Below are positions 8,438 to 15,129 of a stretch of 64,000 nt of DNA, one piece after another. Numbering within the stretch: the stretch's first letter is position 1; every line of letters starts with the position of its first letter. The stretch is taken from assembly GCA_903642325.1 (NCBI GenBank), contig CAHJWM010000024.1, forward strand, positions 1 to 64,000, read 5' to 3'. This DNA is from Myxococcales bacterium. GTDB lineage: Bacteria; Myxococcota_A; Polyangia; Polyangiales; Polyangiaceae. The notes beneath the pieces were generated by a model that was not told where the DNA came from, searched no databases, and was given only the letters and a program-made list of their open reading frames with translations. A program made the position numbers and the translations under genes.

Positions 8438-10554
8438 AACGACTCCCCAATCGCGATATTGAGGGCGAGGGGAAGCCACGAGACATTGAACAACGTGCCC
8501 ACGTCCCTGCCGCCCTCGCCATCGGGCAGCTGATCATGCCCAAGGGCCTGCGCTCCGGGCACCCGATAACCGACGTCCAAGCGCAGCGGCCCGACTGGCG
8601 TCAGGTAACGGAGGCCCGGTCCGACCGACAAATGAGGGACATTGAAGCGCACCTGCCCGACCGCGCGCGTCACATCGCTCGCGTCGGCAAACGTGACCAT
8701 GCTGATCGCGCCTGCGATAGGAAAACGAAGCTCGAGCGATGCCTCCCAGAGCGTGAAGCCGCCCAATGGTCGAATGCACGTGGGAGGGGGCGGCAGTGCC
8801 ACGCCGCCCGCGCCAATTGGTACGCAGTTCACGCCCGTCGGGATTAGAAATCCGACTGGGCCGTGCGGTCCGACGCCGCGCAGCGGATAGCCCCGGTTCG
8901 AATTCGACCCTCCGGAGTAGAACGCGCGCAAGAGCAATTTTTCTTTGTCCGTGACGACGTCAGCGGCCAGAGGGTTGGCCGAGTTTCCCGCATTCAGTGT
9001 TTGACCGTAGTCCCGCGGGACTAGAAACCCCATCGTGAGGCGGGTAGCAAGGGTGACACTCTTCCTCGTGATTGGCACGTAAGCGCGGACTTCTGGTTGG
9101 ATTCGCACGTCCGACACGCTGCCGCCAAAGATCTTGTCTGCGACCTGCAGCGAGTTGGCCAGATACAACCCCTTGTGGGTGGAGACCGGGTCGTCTCGAA
9201 AATCCAGTGTGGTGACCAACGCGGGAAATGCGACGCGTACGTTGACCAGGCCCCCCGGCGGAGGCCCGTTCTGATACGTGAAAGGAAAATTTGCCTGCCA
9301 GTTGTACGACGGCGCAATGGTCAGGCGTCCGCGCGTCTTGCGGGTCAGCCTGAGCATGAAGTTACGCTCGAAGCCCAGCGCGGTGGTCACGGTTTGGAAG
9401 CCGATGATCCGCTCCGTCTTCGGATCCGCCCCGGTCAGTGGGTAGAGCAATGGCTTGATGTCGTAGCGCGCGTCGACGGTGCCCGTCGTTCGCGCTTCGA
9501 CGAACGAGGGCTGCCGAAACCTGAGCTGCAGCGAGTTTTCGAGCAGCGCGCGGGTCGGCGCAAGCGGCGTAGAGCCGTCGAGGCGCGTCGGATAGAGGTC
9601 GACACCGGGGGTCGCCGTGAGCGCCAAGTCGCGCGTTCCACCGAGGAAGTTCAGGTGCTCCCAGCCCACCCGCAAGTGCAGATTCAGGCGCAGGACATCG
9701 AACTCTGCGCCGCCGCCGAGCCGAACCGCACGCAAGTCCGACTCGCGCACGATGAGCTCGATCGGGACCCGTTTGGTCTCGGGGTGCGTCAGGTCCTCGT
9801 GCACCTCTACGTTCGAAAACACGCCAAGGTTCAGCACCGCGCGTTGCGCGTCGGAAAGGCGCGTGCGCGAGTAGCGTCTGCCCTCGCGGATCGAAAGAAT
9901 ATCCCGCACCTTCCCCTCCGGGATCTCGCGCAGGCCGACGATCCGCACTTCGCCGTAGGTCGACTCGGCGCCAGGCTCGAGCTCTATCTCGATATCCGCC
10001 GTGTGCTTCGCGAGGTCCACGTGGGCCTTCGCTTCGACTTTGGCAAACGGGAAACCATGATCTTGCAAGGCCTCCAGGATCGCCGACTTCATTTCGTCGA
10101 ACAGCGCTTCGTCGAACCGCGCGCCCGCTTCCAGCGTGTGGCGCGCGGCCGTGACCTCCGAGACCACTTCGAACGGCAAACTGGCGATGCCTGGTAGATT
10201 GACGCTGCGCACCGTCACGGGCTCGCCCGGAGCCACACGGAGCTCGACCCGCACATGCTTTGGGTCGACCGTGAGCACGCGCGCTGCGGTCACCTTGGCT
10301 TCGTAGTAGCCGCGCGCCCGGTAATAGCGCTCGACTCGCTGAAGGTCGCGGCTGAGCACGTTCGGGTCGTACTCGTCGTAGGTGGCCAGCCCGTCGAGCA
10401 CGGGGCCATCATCTACGGCGGGCGGCTCACTCGTTTCGCGTAGCTCGATCGCCGTCACGACCGGCCGTGTGGGGGCCGGCGCACACGCGACGCCGAGCAC
10501 GAGCCCGAGCGCCACGAGCGCGTGGCTTTTCGAGCGCCGCAGCGCGCCTGGCAA
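8434..10554 (-). CDS. tamA: TamA/BamA-family outer-membrane beta-barrel protein with possible lipobox
   Basis: This 706-residue protein is a BamA/TamA (Omp85) homologue. The N-terminal third holds POTRA-like repeats (for example YYRARGYYEAKV and LGVFSNVEV), and the C-terminal half is the barrel, with the conserved GGSNSNRGYPLRGVGP segment and a final aromatic residue (GESF). The start is a TTG preceded by GGAGGAGG. The signal sequence ends in LGLVLGVACAPAPTR, so Cys may be lipidated as in TamL variants, although the lipobox is imperfect because Gly replaces the usual Leu/Val at -3. It is coupled to tamB downstream, which supports the TamA assignment over BamA. Confidence 0.88.
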   Translation of the reverse strand: MPGALRRSKSHALVALGLVLGVACAPAPTRPVVTAIELRETSEPPAVDDGPVLDGLATYDEYDPNVLSRDLQRVERYYRARGYYEAKVTAARVLTVDPKHVRVELRVAPGEPVTVRSVNLPGIASLPFEVVSEVTAARHTLEAGARFDEALFDEMKSAILEALQDHGFPFAKVEAKAHVDLAKHTADIEIELEPGAESTYGEVRIVGLREIPEGKVRDILSIREGRRYSRTRLSDAQRAVLNLGVFSNVEVHEDLTHPETKRVPIELIVRESDLRAVRLGGGAEFDVLRLNLHLRVGWEHLNFLGGTRDLALTATPGVDLYPTRLDGSTPLAPTRALLENSLQLRFRQPSFVEARTTGTVDARYDIKPLLYPLTGADPKTERIIGFQTVTTALGFERNFMLRLTRKTRGRLTIAPSYNWQANFPFTYQNGPPPGGLVNVRVAFPALVTTLDFRDDPVSTHKGLYLANSLQVADKIFGGSVSDVRIQPEVRAYVPITRKSVTLATRLTMGFLVPRDYGQTLNAGNSANPLAADVVTDKEKLLLRAFYSGGSNSNRGYPLRGVGPHGPVGFLIPTGVNCVPIGAGGVALPPPPTCIRPLGGFTLWEASLELRFPIAGAISMVTFADASDVTRAVGQVRFNVPHLSVGPGLRYLTPVGPLRLDVGYRVPGAQALGHDQLPDGEGGRDVGTLFNVSWLPLALNIAIGESF

Positions 10555-10586
10555 GTATGGCCTCCTCCGCCGAGTTTAAAGAATCA

Positions 10587-10598
10587 CGGAAATTTCCG
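10587..10598. repeat. 12-bp perfect palindrome upstream of tamA
   Basis: The sequence CGGAAATTTCCG is a perfect palindrome 33 bp upstream of the tamA start codon and just downstream of the lipoprotein gene. It could be an operator or part of a promoter-proximal structure. There is no T-tract, so it is not a good terminator. Confidence 0.4.
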
Positions 10599-10602
10599 CG
10601 AC

Positions 10603-10640
10603 CTCTGACGAGCCCTCAACGCTCTGACGAGCCCTCAACG
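10603..10640. repeat. 19-bp perfect tandem duplication at the 3' end of the lipoprotein gene
   Basis: Two identical head-to-tail copies of CTCTGACGAGCCCTCAACG occupy 10603-10621 and 10622-10640. The right copy contains the stop codon and last bases of the leftward lipoprotein gene, so the left copy is a duplication of the gene end plus its 3' flank. Confidence 0.9.
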
Positions 10641-11339
10641 ATTTTTGCGCTTCACGCCAGGCAACGTCGCGAGCGCCGCGCCGGGCTCGGCGACGGTCAT
10701 CTCTTCGAAGCCGAGCATGCCCATGAACGGATCGGCTTCCGCGCCGGTCGACGACTTAGTGAACGTCGTGCCGTAATCACCTTTTACGGTTACCTTCGCA
10801 CCGACCGCGGGCAGGGGATTGGGAATTTTTACCTGCCAGAACGTATCCAAATGCTCGGCGTTTTCCTTGCCCTTGTCGAACTCCGCGATGGCGTCGTAAA
10901 TCTGCGCGAAGTTCGAGGCCCACCCCATCACCTTGATTGTCTCGGCTTCGGGGGCATCCTTACTATCGCCCAACCAAAACGCTGGGATCGGCGGCTTGCA
11001 GCTTTCGGGGTCGGCCTTGCCGCCCTTGTGCACCGCACACGCCGGCGCCTCCGCCAGGTTGGTTTTGACGATGTAACCTGCCAGGGAGAGCTTCTTCCCA
11101 GCAACGTCCTTGTGGTGAACGGCGCTCCGCAAGTAATAACTCGCGCCCCAGACCGTGTACGCCTCACCATTTTTGATCGGCTTCTTCGGCACGTTCGCGA
11201 CGGGCGGTAAGCTTGCCTTTGCGCCGCTGTAGGCAGGGCGCGGAGTGTACTTGACCTCGTCCGGCCCGCAGCCAGCGCTCGCCACGCTTGCGGCGAACAA
11301 GAAAGCCAATCCACAGGAACGCGGTGACATCAGTGACAT
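10635..11339 (-). CDS. Putative lipoprotein of unknown function
   Basis: The product is 234 residues from the ATG at 11339, which has a good ribosome binding site (GGAGG, 9 bases upstream). An ATG 17 codons further upstream lacks one. The signal sequence ends SVASAGCGPDE, consistent with lipidation at Cys, so an envelope-anchored protein is expected. The mature part contains an OB-fold-like stretch (GKKLSLAGYIVKTN and VGAKVTVKGDYGTTF) and two cysteines (PACAVH, ESCKPP). I do not recognise a family. It lies upstream of tamA in the same direction, separated by a small repeat region. Confidence 0.75.
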   Translation of the reverse strand: MSLMSPRSCGLAFLFAASVASAGCGPDEVKYTPRPAYSGAKASLPPVANVPKKPIKNGEAYTVWGASYYLRSAVHHKDVAGKKLSLAGYIVKTNLAEAPACAVHKGGKADPESCKPPIPAFWLGDSKDAPEAETIKVMGWASNFAQIYDAIAEFDKGKENAEHLDTFWQVKIPNPLPAVGAKVTVKGDYGTTFTKSSTGAEADPFMGMLGFEEMTVAEPGAALATLPGVKRKNR

Positions 11340-11532
11340 TCTTCGGGCCTCCTCGAAACTCCGGGGGACAGTAGTCCGCGTTCTACCCATACTGCAAGAG
11401 CGTCGACGTCGCGGGCGGGGCTGGAAAACACTTAGTCCCTTCGGCCGGTTAAGCAGAGGGGCCGCAGGTGGCCCGCTGGCCGGTGTGTGAGCATTGGGAT
11501 GAGAACTGCGTGAAGCGCGCTACGCTCGTTCC

Positions 11533-12246
11533 ATGGCGCGTAGCATCTTCATCGGGGATGTTCATGGCTGCGCTGCGGAACTGAACGAGCTGTTGTCGGC
11601 GGTCGCATTAGCAACGGACGACCGCGTGTACTTCGTGGGCGACCTATTGAGCCGCGGCCCCGATCCAGTCGCGGTTCTGGGCACCTATCGCGCCGTCCGA
11701 GCCCGTTCGGTGGCCGGCAATCATGAGCAAAAGCTGCTTGCGGCGCGCGCGGCGCGCCGGCGCGGTGGTGCTTCGCCGAATCTCGGCTCAGCACAGGCCG
11801 AGGTGGCCTCCCGTTTGGACGAGCCGGATTGGGCGTTGCTCGAGAGCTTGCCATTGTCGATCGACCTGCCTCAGCACAGCGTGCGCATCGTGCACGCCGG
11901 AGTCGTACCGGGCGTGCCATTCGAGAAACAGGACCCATGGTCGCTGACGCACATTCGTTCCATCACCGATGACGGCAAGCCGAGCGAGAAGTGGGGCGCG
12001 CTCTGGGCGAGCCTGTACGAGGAGGAGCCGCACATCGTCTTCGGGCACAACGCCCGAAAGCGCCCGCAGATCCATCGGCATGCAACGGGGCTTGACACGG
12101 GGTGCGTGTACGGCGGCGCCTTGACGGCGCTGGTATTGGGCGACGGCGCAGCGCCACCAGCGGTTGCGGATCGGCTCGGTGCTCTCATCTCGGTACGCGC
12201 GCGACGTGCCTATTCTGATTATGGTCGCGAGCTCCCCGGAGGCTGA
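11533..12246 (+). CDS. Metallophosphoesterase, ApaH/PrpE-like (symmetrical Ap4A hydrolase family)
   Basis: The 237-residue calcineurin-like phosphoesterase shows the dimetal motifs GDVHG (8-12), GDLLSRGP (36-43) and GNHE (62-65). The later His motifs VHAGVVPG and FGHNA are also present. The closest described families are bis(5'-nucleosyl)-tetraphosphatases (ApaH, PrpE) and Ser/Thr protein phosphatases of similar size. Expected activity is hydrolysis of dinucleoside polyphosphates or phosphoproteins. It is shorter than E. coli ApaH. The stop codon directly abuts the rsmE start, so the two are probably co-transcribed. Confidence 0.8.
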   Translation: MARSIFIGDVHGCAAELNELLSAVALATDDRVYFVGDLLSRGPDPVAVLGTYRAVRARSVAGNHEQKLLAARAARRRGGASPNLGSAQAEVASRLDEPDWALLESLPLSIDLPQHSVRIVHAGVVPGVPFEKQDPWSLTHIRSITDDGKPSEKWGALWASLYEEEPHIVFGHNARKRPQIHRHATGLDTGCVYGGALTALVLGDGAAPPAVADRLGALISVRARRAYSDYGRELPGG

Positions 12247-12984
12247 GTGGTGAGGCTCTCGCGGGTCCCCGTGTCCGGCTTAAAAGCGGGCGAGCAGACG
12301 CTCGATACGAAGACCGCGCACTATCTGCGAGACGTCTTGCGCTTGCAGGCGGGGGATCGCTTTCTGGCCTTCGACCCAGAGTCACACCTCGAGGCAGACG
12401 GCACGCTCGCCGAGCGTACACACGAAGTCGAGGCCTGCGTGATCGGCCCCGTGCGAGCCGCGGCGATCGCGCTCGATACCGGGATCGTGATCTTGCAGTC
12501 GCTGGCTAAGAGCGACAAGACGGAGCACGTCGTGCGCTCCGCGACGTCGCTGGGCGCGGCCGAGATCCACCTCGTCGAGAGCGGGCGCAGTGTGGCGCGA
12601 AGCGGCGACCGCAGCGACGCCAAACGAGCGCGCTTTGGGGCCGTCGCGCTCGATGCCGCGCGCCAATCGGGGCGAGGGGACGTGCCGAAAATCTGCGGGC
12701 CACACCCGATCGCGCATGAGCTCGAGCGGTGGCGTGACACCGCCGCGATCAAGCTCTGCCTGGTGCCCGGCGCCCTCCGTAGCTTCCGTGCTCTCACCCA
12801 AGGCTGGACCGTCGGCTCACCGCTCGTGATCTTGATCGGACCCGAAGGCGGCCTCACCCCCGAAGAGCTGTCGTTGTCCGAGCAGGTTGGGTTCACCGCC
12901 GCGAGCTTTGGCGCGCTCGTGCTCAGAACGGAGCTGGTCGGGACTGCCGTGCTTGGCGCGCTGCTATTGCTCGCCGATAGCTGA
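12247..12984 (+). CDS. rsmE: 16S rRNA (uracil-1498-N3)-methyltransferase RsmE
   Basis: The 245-residue protein has the RsmE architecture: an N-terminal PUA-like part (LRLQAGDRFLAFD) and a C-terminal SPOUT knot with the signature LVILIGPEGGLTPEE. LVLRTE near the end forms the SAM pocket. RsmE methylates U1498 of 16S rRNA in the mature 30S subunit. Two consecutive GTG codons (12247, 12250) could start it, and the second gives the more typical M-R-L-S-R beginning. It directly follows the phosphoesterase gene. Confidence 0.9.
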   Translation: MVRLSRVPVSGLKAGEQTLDTKTAHYLRDVLRLQAGDRFLAFDPESHLEADGTLAERTHEVEACVIGPVRAAAIALDTGIVILQSLAKSDKTEHVVRSATSLGAAEIHLVESGRSVARSGDRSDAKRARFGAVALDAARQSGRGDVPKICGPHPIAHELERWRDTAAIKLCLVPGALRSFRALTQGWTVGSPLVILIGPEGGLTPEELSLSEQVGFTAASFGALVLRTELVGTAVLGALLLLADS

Positions 12985-13274
12985 GCGTGTGCAGGCGACC
13001 ACGGCCCGCGGTTCACGGGACGCACGCACGCTCGTGAATGCACGTGGATTCGCACCTTTGACCTACGGCATGTCGGTTGCGATGGGAGCCAACATGTCCG
13101 CCTGCCTGTGCGCTGCCCTTCCCAGCTTGCTCTCCTGCGTCGTGTTCGTCGCTACGCTGCGGTTGCGCGGACATCGCTAGACGGGTCGCCCGCCCAGGCG
13201 GCGCTGGTTGTCGCTGTAGCGCGCTATCGCACCTGAATGCCTGAGCAGCGCGCACGCGCGCGGCGCTACAAAAC

Positions 13275-13293
13275 CTCAAGGATTTTCTCAAGG
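13275..13293 (+). promoter_or_regulatory. Direct heptamer repeats upstream of the dcw promoter
   Basis: CTCAAGG occurs twice (13275-13281 and 13287-13293) with a 12-base period, about one helical turn. It ends 18 bases before the -35 element of the dcw promoter, where an activator could sit. No factor is known for this sequence. Confidence 0.35.
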
Positions 13294-13311
13294 CTCGCAC
13301 CGTCGCGATTG

Positions 13312-13340
13312 TTGACACGGGCCGGCCGGCCCCGTAGTTT
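13312..13340 (+). promoter_or_regulatory. Sigma70-type promoter of the dcw operon
   Basis: A perfect -35 TTGACA (13312-13317) is followed by a 17-base spacer and a weak -10 TAGTTT (13335-13340). The predicted start is near 13347, just before the MraZ repeats. The spacer contains a perfect 14-bp palindrome, GGGCCGGCCGGCCC (13319-13332), which could bind a regulator or simply stiffen the spacer. Confidence 0.6.
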
Positions 13341-13352
13341 CGCGAACGTCAG

Positions 13353-13367
13353 TGGGAAATAGTGGGG
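13353..13367 (+). promoter_or_regulatory. MraZ operator (two TGGGN repeats)
   Basis: TGGGA-AATAG-TGGGG matches the known MraZ binding rule of TGGGN repeats with 5-base spacers. A third position (13373) is only TGTTT. It lies directly after the predicted transcription start, so MraZ probably represses its own operon here. Confidence 0.8.
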
Positions 13368-13406
13368 CCAAGTGTTTCACTGGCCCATGAGACGCTCCAA
13401 TCCGCC

Positions 13407-13856
13407 ATGTTCCGTGGTCAGTTCGTTCATGCAGTCGACGCGAAAGGGCGCATTAGCTTGCCGGCCCGGTTCCGCGACGTGCTGCTCGCCGATCAGGATG
13501 GGCGCTTCGTCCTCACGCCTGCGCTGTTCGATCCCTGCCTGCATCTGTATCCGATGCCTGCTTGGGAGGCCTTCGAGCGGAAGGTCTCCGAGCTGCCCAG
13601 CTTGGATCCAAACGCAGTGCGGTTTCGACGCATGTACGTCTCGGCGGCGGTCGAGTGCGAGTTGGATAAGGCCGGCCGCGTGCTGGTCCCGCCGCACCTT
13701 CGCGAGCGGGCCGAGCTGGACAAGAGCGAAGCGCTCTGGGCGGGCATGGGCAACATCTTGGAGCTCTGGTCGCGCGCGCGTTGGGACCATGCATTGACGA
13801 TGTCGCCCGGCGACTTGGACAGCTTCCGGCTCGCCATGGAGCAGATCAAGATATGA
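13407..13856 (+). CDS. mraZ: Transcriptional regulator MraZ
   Basis: The 149-residue product starts at the ATG of M-F-R-G-Q-F, the conserved MraZ N terminus. An in-frame GTG at 13362 would place the operator inside the gene. It has two SpoVT/AbrB-like half-domains with the signatures DAKGRISLPARFR and DKAGRVLVPPHLRE. MraZ is the DNA-binding repressor of the division and wall operon, and its own recognition repeats lie 40 bases upstream. The stop codon overlaps the rsmH start (ATGA). Confidence 0.93.
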   Translation: MFRGQFVHAVDAKGRISLPARFRDVLLADQDGRFVLTPALFDPCLHLYPMPAWEAFERKVSELPSLDPNAVRFRRMYVSAAVECELDKAGRVLVPPHLRERAELDKSEALWAGMGNILELWSRARWDHALTMSPGDLDSFRLAMEQIKI

Positions 13857-14809
13857 ACATGGCCGCGATCGAAGTCGAGTCAGACCAAGCCTTCAGTCAC
13901 GTGTCGGTGATGCTGGGCGAGGTCGTGCAAGCGCTCGAGCCCACGCGCGGCGGAGTGTTCGTCGATGCCACGGTTGGCGGCGCAGGTCACTCGGCGGCTC
14001 TCTTGGCCGCATCCCCCAATTTGCGCTTGATCGCCTGCGACCGCGATCCTCTCGCCGTGCGCACCGCGCAGGCACGCCTGGCTCAGTTCGGCGAGCGTGC
14101 GCTGGTGCTGCACGCCGCGTTCGACCAAATTCCGGAGCAGCTCGCACAAGCCGGCATCACCCGCATCGACGGGCTCCTAGCCGACCTGGGGCTCAGCTCG
14201 CAACAGCTTGCCGACGCTCGGCGCGGCATGAGCTTCCGCGCCAGCGGTCCGCTCGACATGCGAATGGATCCCACGCGCGGTGAGACGGCCCTAGAGCTGA
14301 TCGAGCGGCTTTCACAAGAGGACCTGGCCAATGTGATCTACGAGCTCGGTGAAGAGCGTCGCTCGCGCCGAGTGGCACGCTGCATCAAGCAGGCCTTCGA
14401 AGCGGGCGAGCTCAAGGACACGCTCGAGCTGCGTCGTGCGGTGGTGCGCGCCGTCGGACCCCGCCGCTTGGGCGGCGTGGATCCGGCTACCAAGACATTT
14501 CAGGCTCTGCGCATCGCCGTCAATTCCGAGCTCGATCAAATCGCTTCCTTGCTCGAGTTCGCCAAGACCGCGCTCACCCCGGGCGGGGTTTCTGCCATCA
14601 TCAGCTTTCATTCGCTGGAGGACCGTTTGGTCAAGCGGGCCTTCGTGGACCGCAGCTCTTGGCAGCGTTTGACAAAAAAGCCGATTTTGGCCGGTGAAAT
14701 CGAGCTTTCGGAGAATCCCCGCGCGCGCAGCGCCAAGTTGCGGGCCGCGCGGCGCATCGAGGAGCTTTCGCCGGACAGCGCTCCCGGATGGGACGAGGAC
14801 GCCCAGTGA
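13853..14809 (+). CDS. rsmH: 16S rRNA (cytosine-1402-N4)-methyltransferase RsmH
   Basis: The product is 318 residues from the ATG at 13853, which overlaps the mraZ stop by four bases. Family features are visible: HVSVMLGEVVQAL at the N terminus, the SAM motif FVDATVGGAGHS, RGMSFRASGPLDMRMD in the middle, and SFHSLEDRLVKRAF near the end. It methylates C1402 of 16S rRNA. Its place between mraZ and ftsL is the classical dcw order. Confidence 0.97.
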   Translation: MNMAAIEVESDQAFSHVSVMLGEVVQALEPTRGGVFVDATVGGAGHSAALLAASPNLRLIACDRDPLAVRTAQARLAQFGERALVLHAAFDQIPEQLAQAGITRIDGLLADLGLSSQQLADARRGMSFRASGPLDMRMDPTRGETALELIERLSQEDLANVIYELGEERRSRRVARCIKQAFEAGELKDTLELRRAVVRAVGPRRLGGVDPATKTFQALRIAVNSELDQIASLLEFAKTALTPGGVSAIISFHSLEDRLVKRAFVDRSSWQRLTKKPILAGEIELSENPRARSAKLRAARRIEELSPDSAPGWDEDAQ

Positions 14810-15129
14810 GGAGCGAGCGCGTCTTTTTGATTCTCTGGACACTCGCGGTGTTGGCCGCGACGTCCGCGTTCATTCTCCACCTGGGCTTGCGCGTGAAATC
14901 GGTGGAGCTCGGGTACGAGCTCGGACGTTCCCACGCCAAAGTCGAGCGCTTGCGCGAGGTAAAACACGTCCTCGAGCTCGAGCTCGCGAGCCACAAGACG
15001 CCCGAGCGCGTGGACTTCGTCGCGCGCACCCTGCTCGGCATGAGCGAACCGACGCCGGATCGGATTCTGTCCGCGGGACGCAGGCCGGAAGAGGAAACGC
15101 CCAAGCTCAGTATTCAAGAGGAACCGTGA
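14806..15129 (+). CDS. ftsL: Cell division protein FtsL-like
   Basis: A 107-residue bitopic protein: a short cytoplasmic N terminus, one transmembrane segment (about residues 8-27) and a periplasmic coiled-coil region (SHAKVERLREVKHVLELEL). The GTG start overlaps the rsmH stop (GTGA). The sequence is poorly conserved, as usual for FtsL, so the call rests on size, topology and position between rsmH and ftsI. FtsL bridges FtsQ/FtsB and FtsW/FtsI in the divisome. Confidence 0.8.
   Translation: MRSERVFLILWTLAVLAATSAFILHLGLRVKSVELGYELGRSHAKVERLREVKHVLELELASHKTPERVDFVARTLLGMSEPTPDRILSAGRRPEEETPKLSIQEEP

Larger units (their letters stand above)
12985..13406. other. Intergenic region before the dcw operon
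   Basis: The first about 290 bases hold nothing I can support. The right part carries a compact regulatory arrangement: direct heptamer repeats (13275-13293), a promoter (13312-13340) with a palindromic spacer, and an MraZ operator (13353-13367) before the mraZ start at 13407. Confidence 0.7.

Noticed and set aside
8890-8910. tRNA T-arm-like TTCGAATTC
   Set aside because: It lies in the conserved barrel-coding part of tamA, and there is no acceptor or anticodon stem around it.
12887-13180. 97-codon frame after rsmE
   Set aside because: It starts inside rsmE in another frame, has no recognisable motif, and its composition is typical of high-GC shadow frames.
14694-15125. N-terminal extension of ftsI upstream of 15126
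   Set aside because: It lies inside rsmH and ftsL in another frame, and the GTG overlapping the ftsL stop gives a normal FtsI start.
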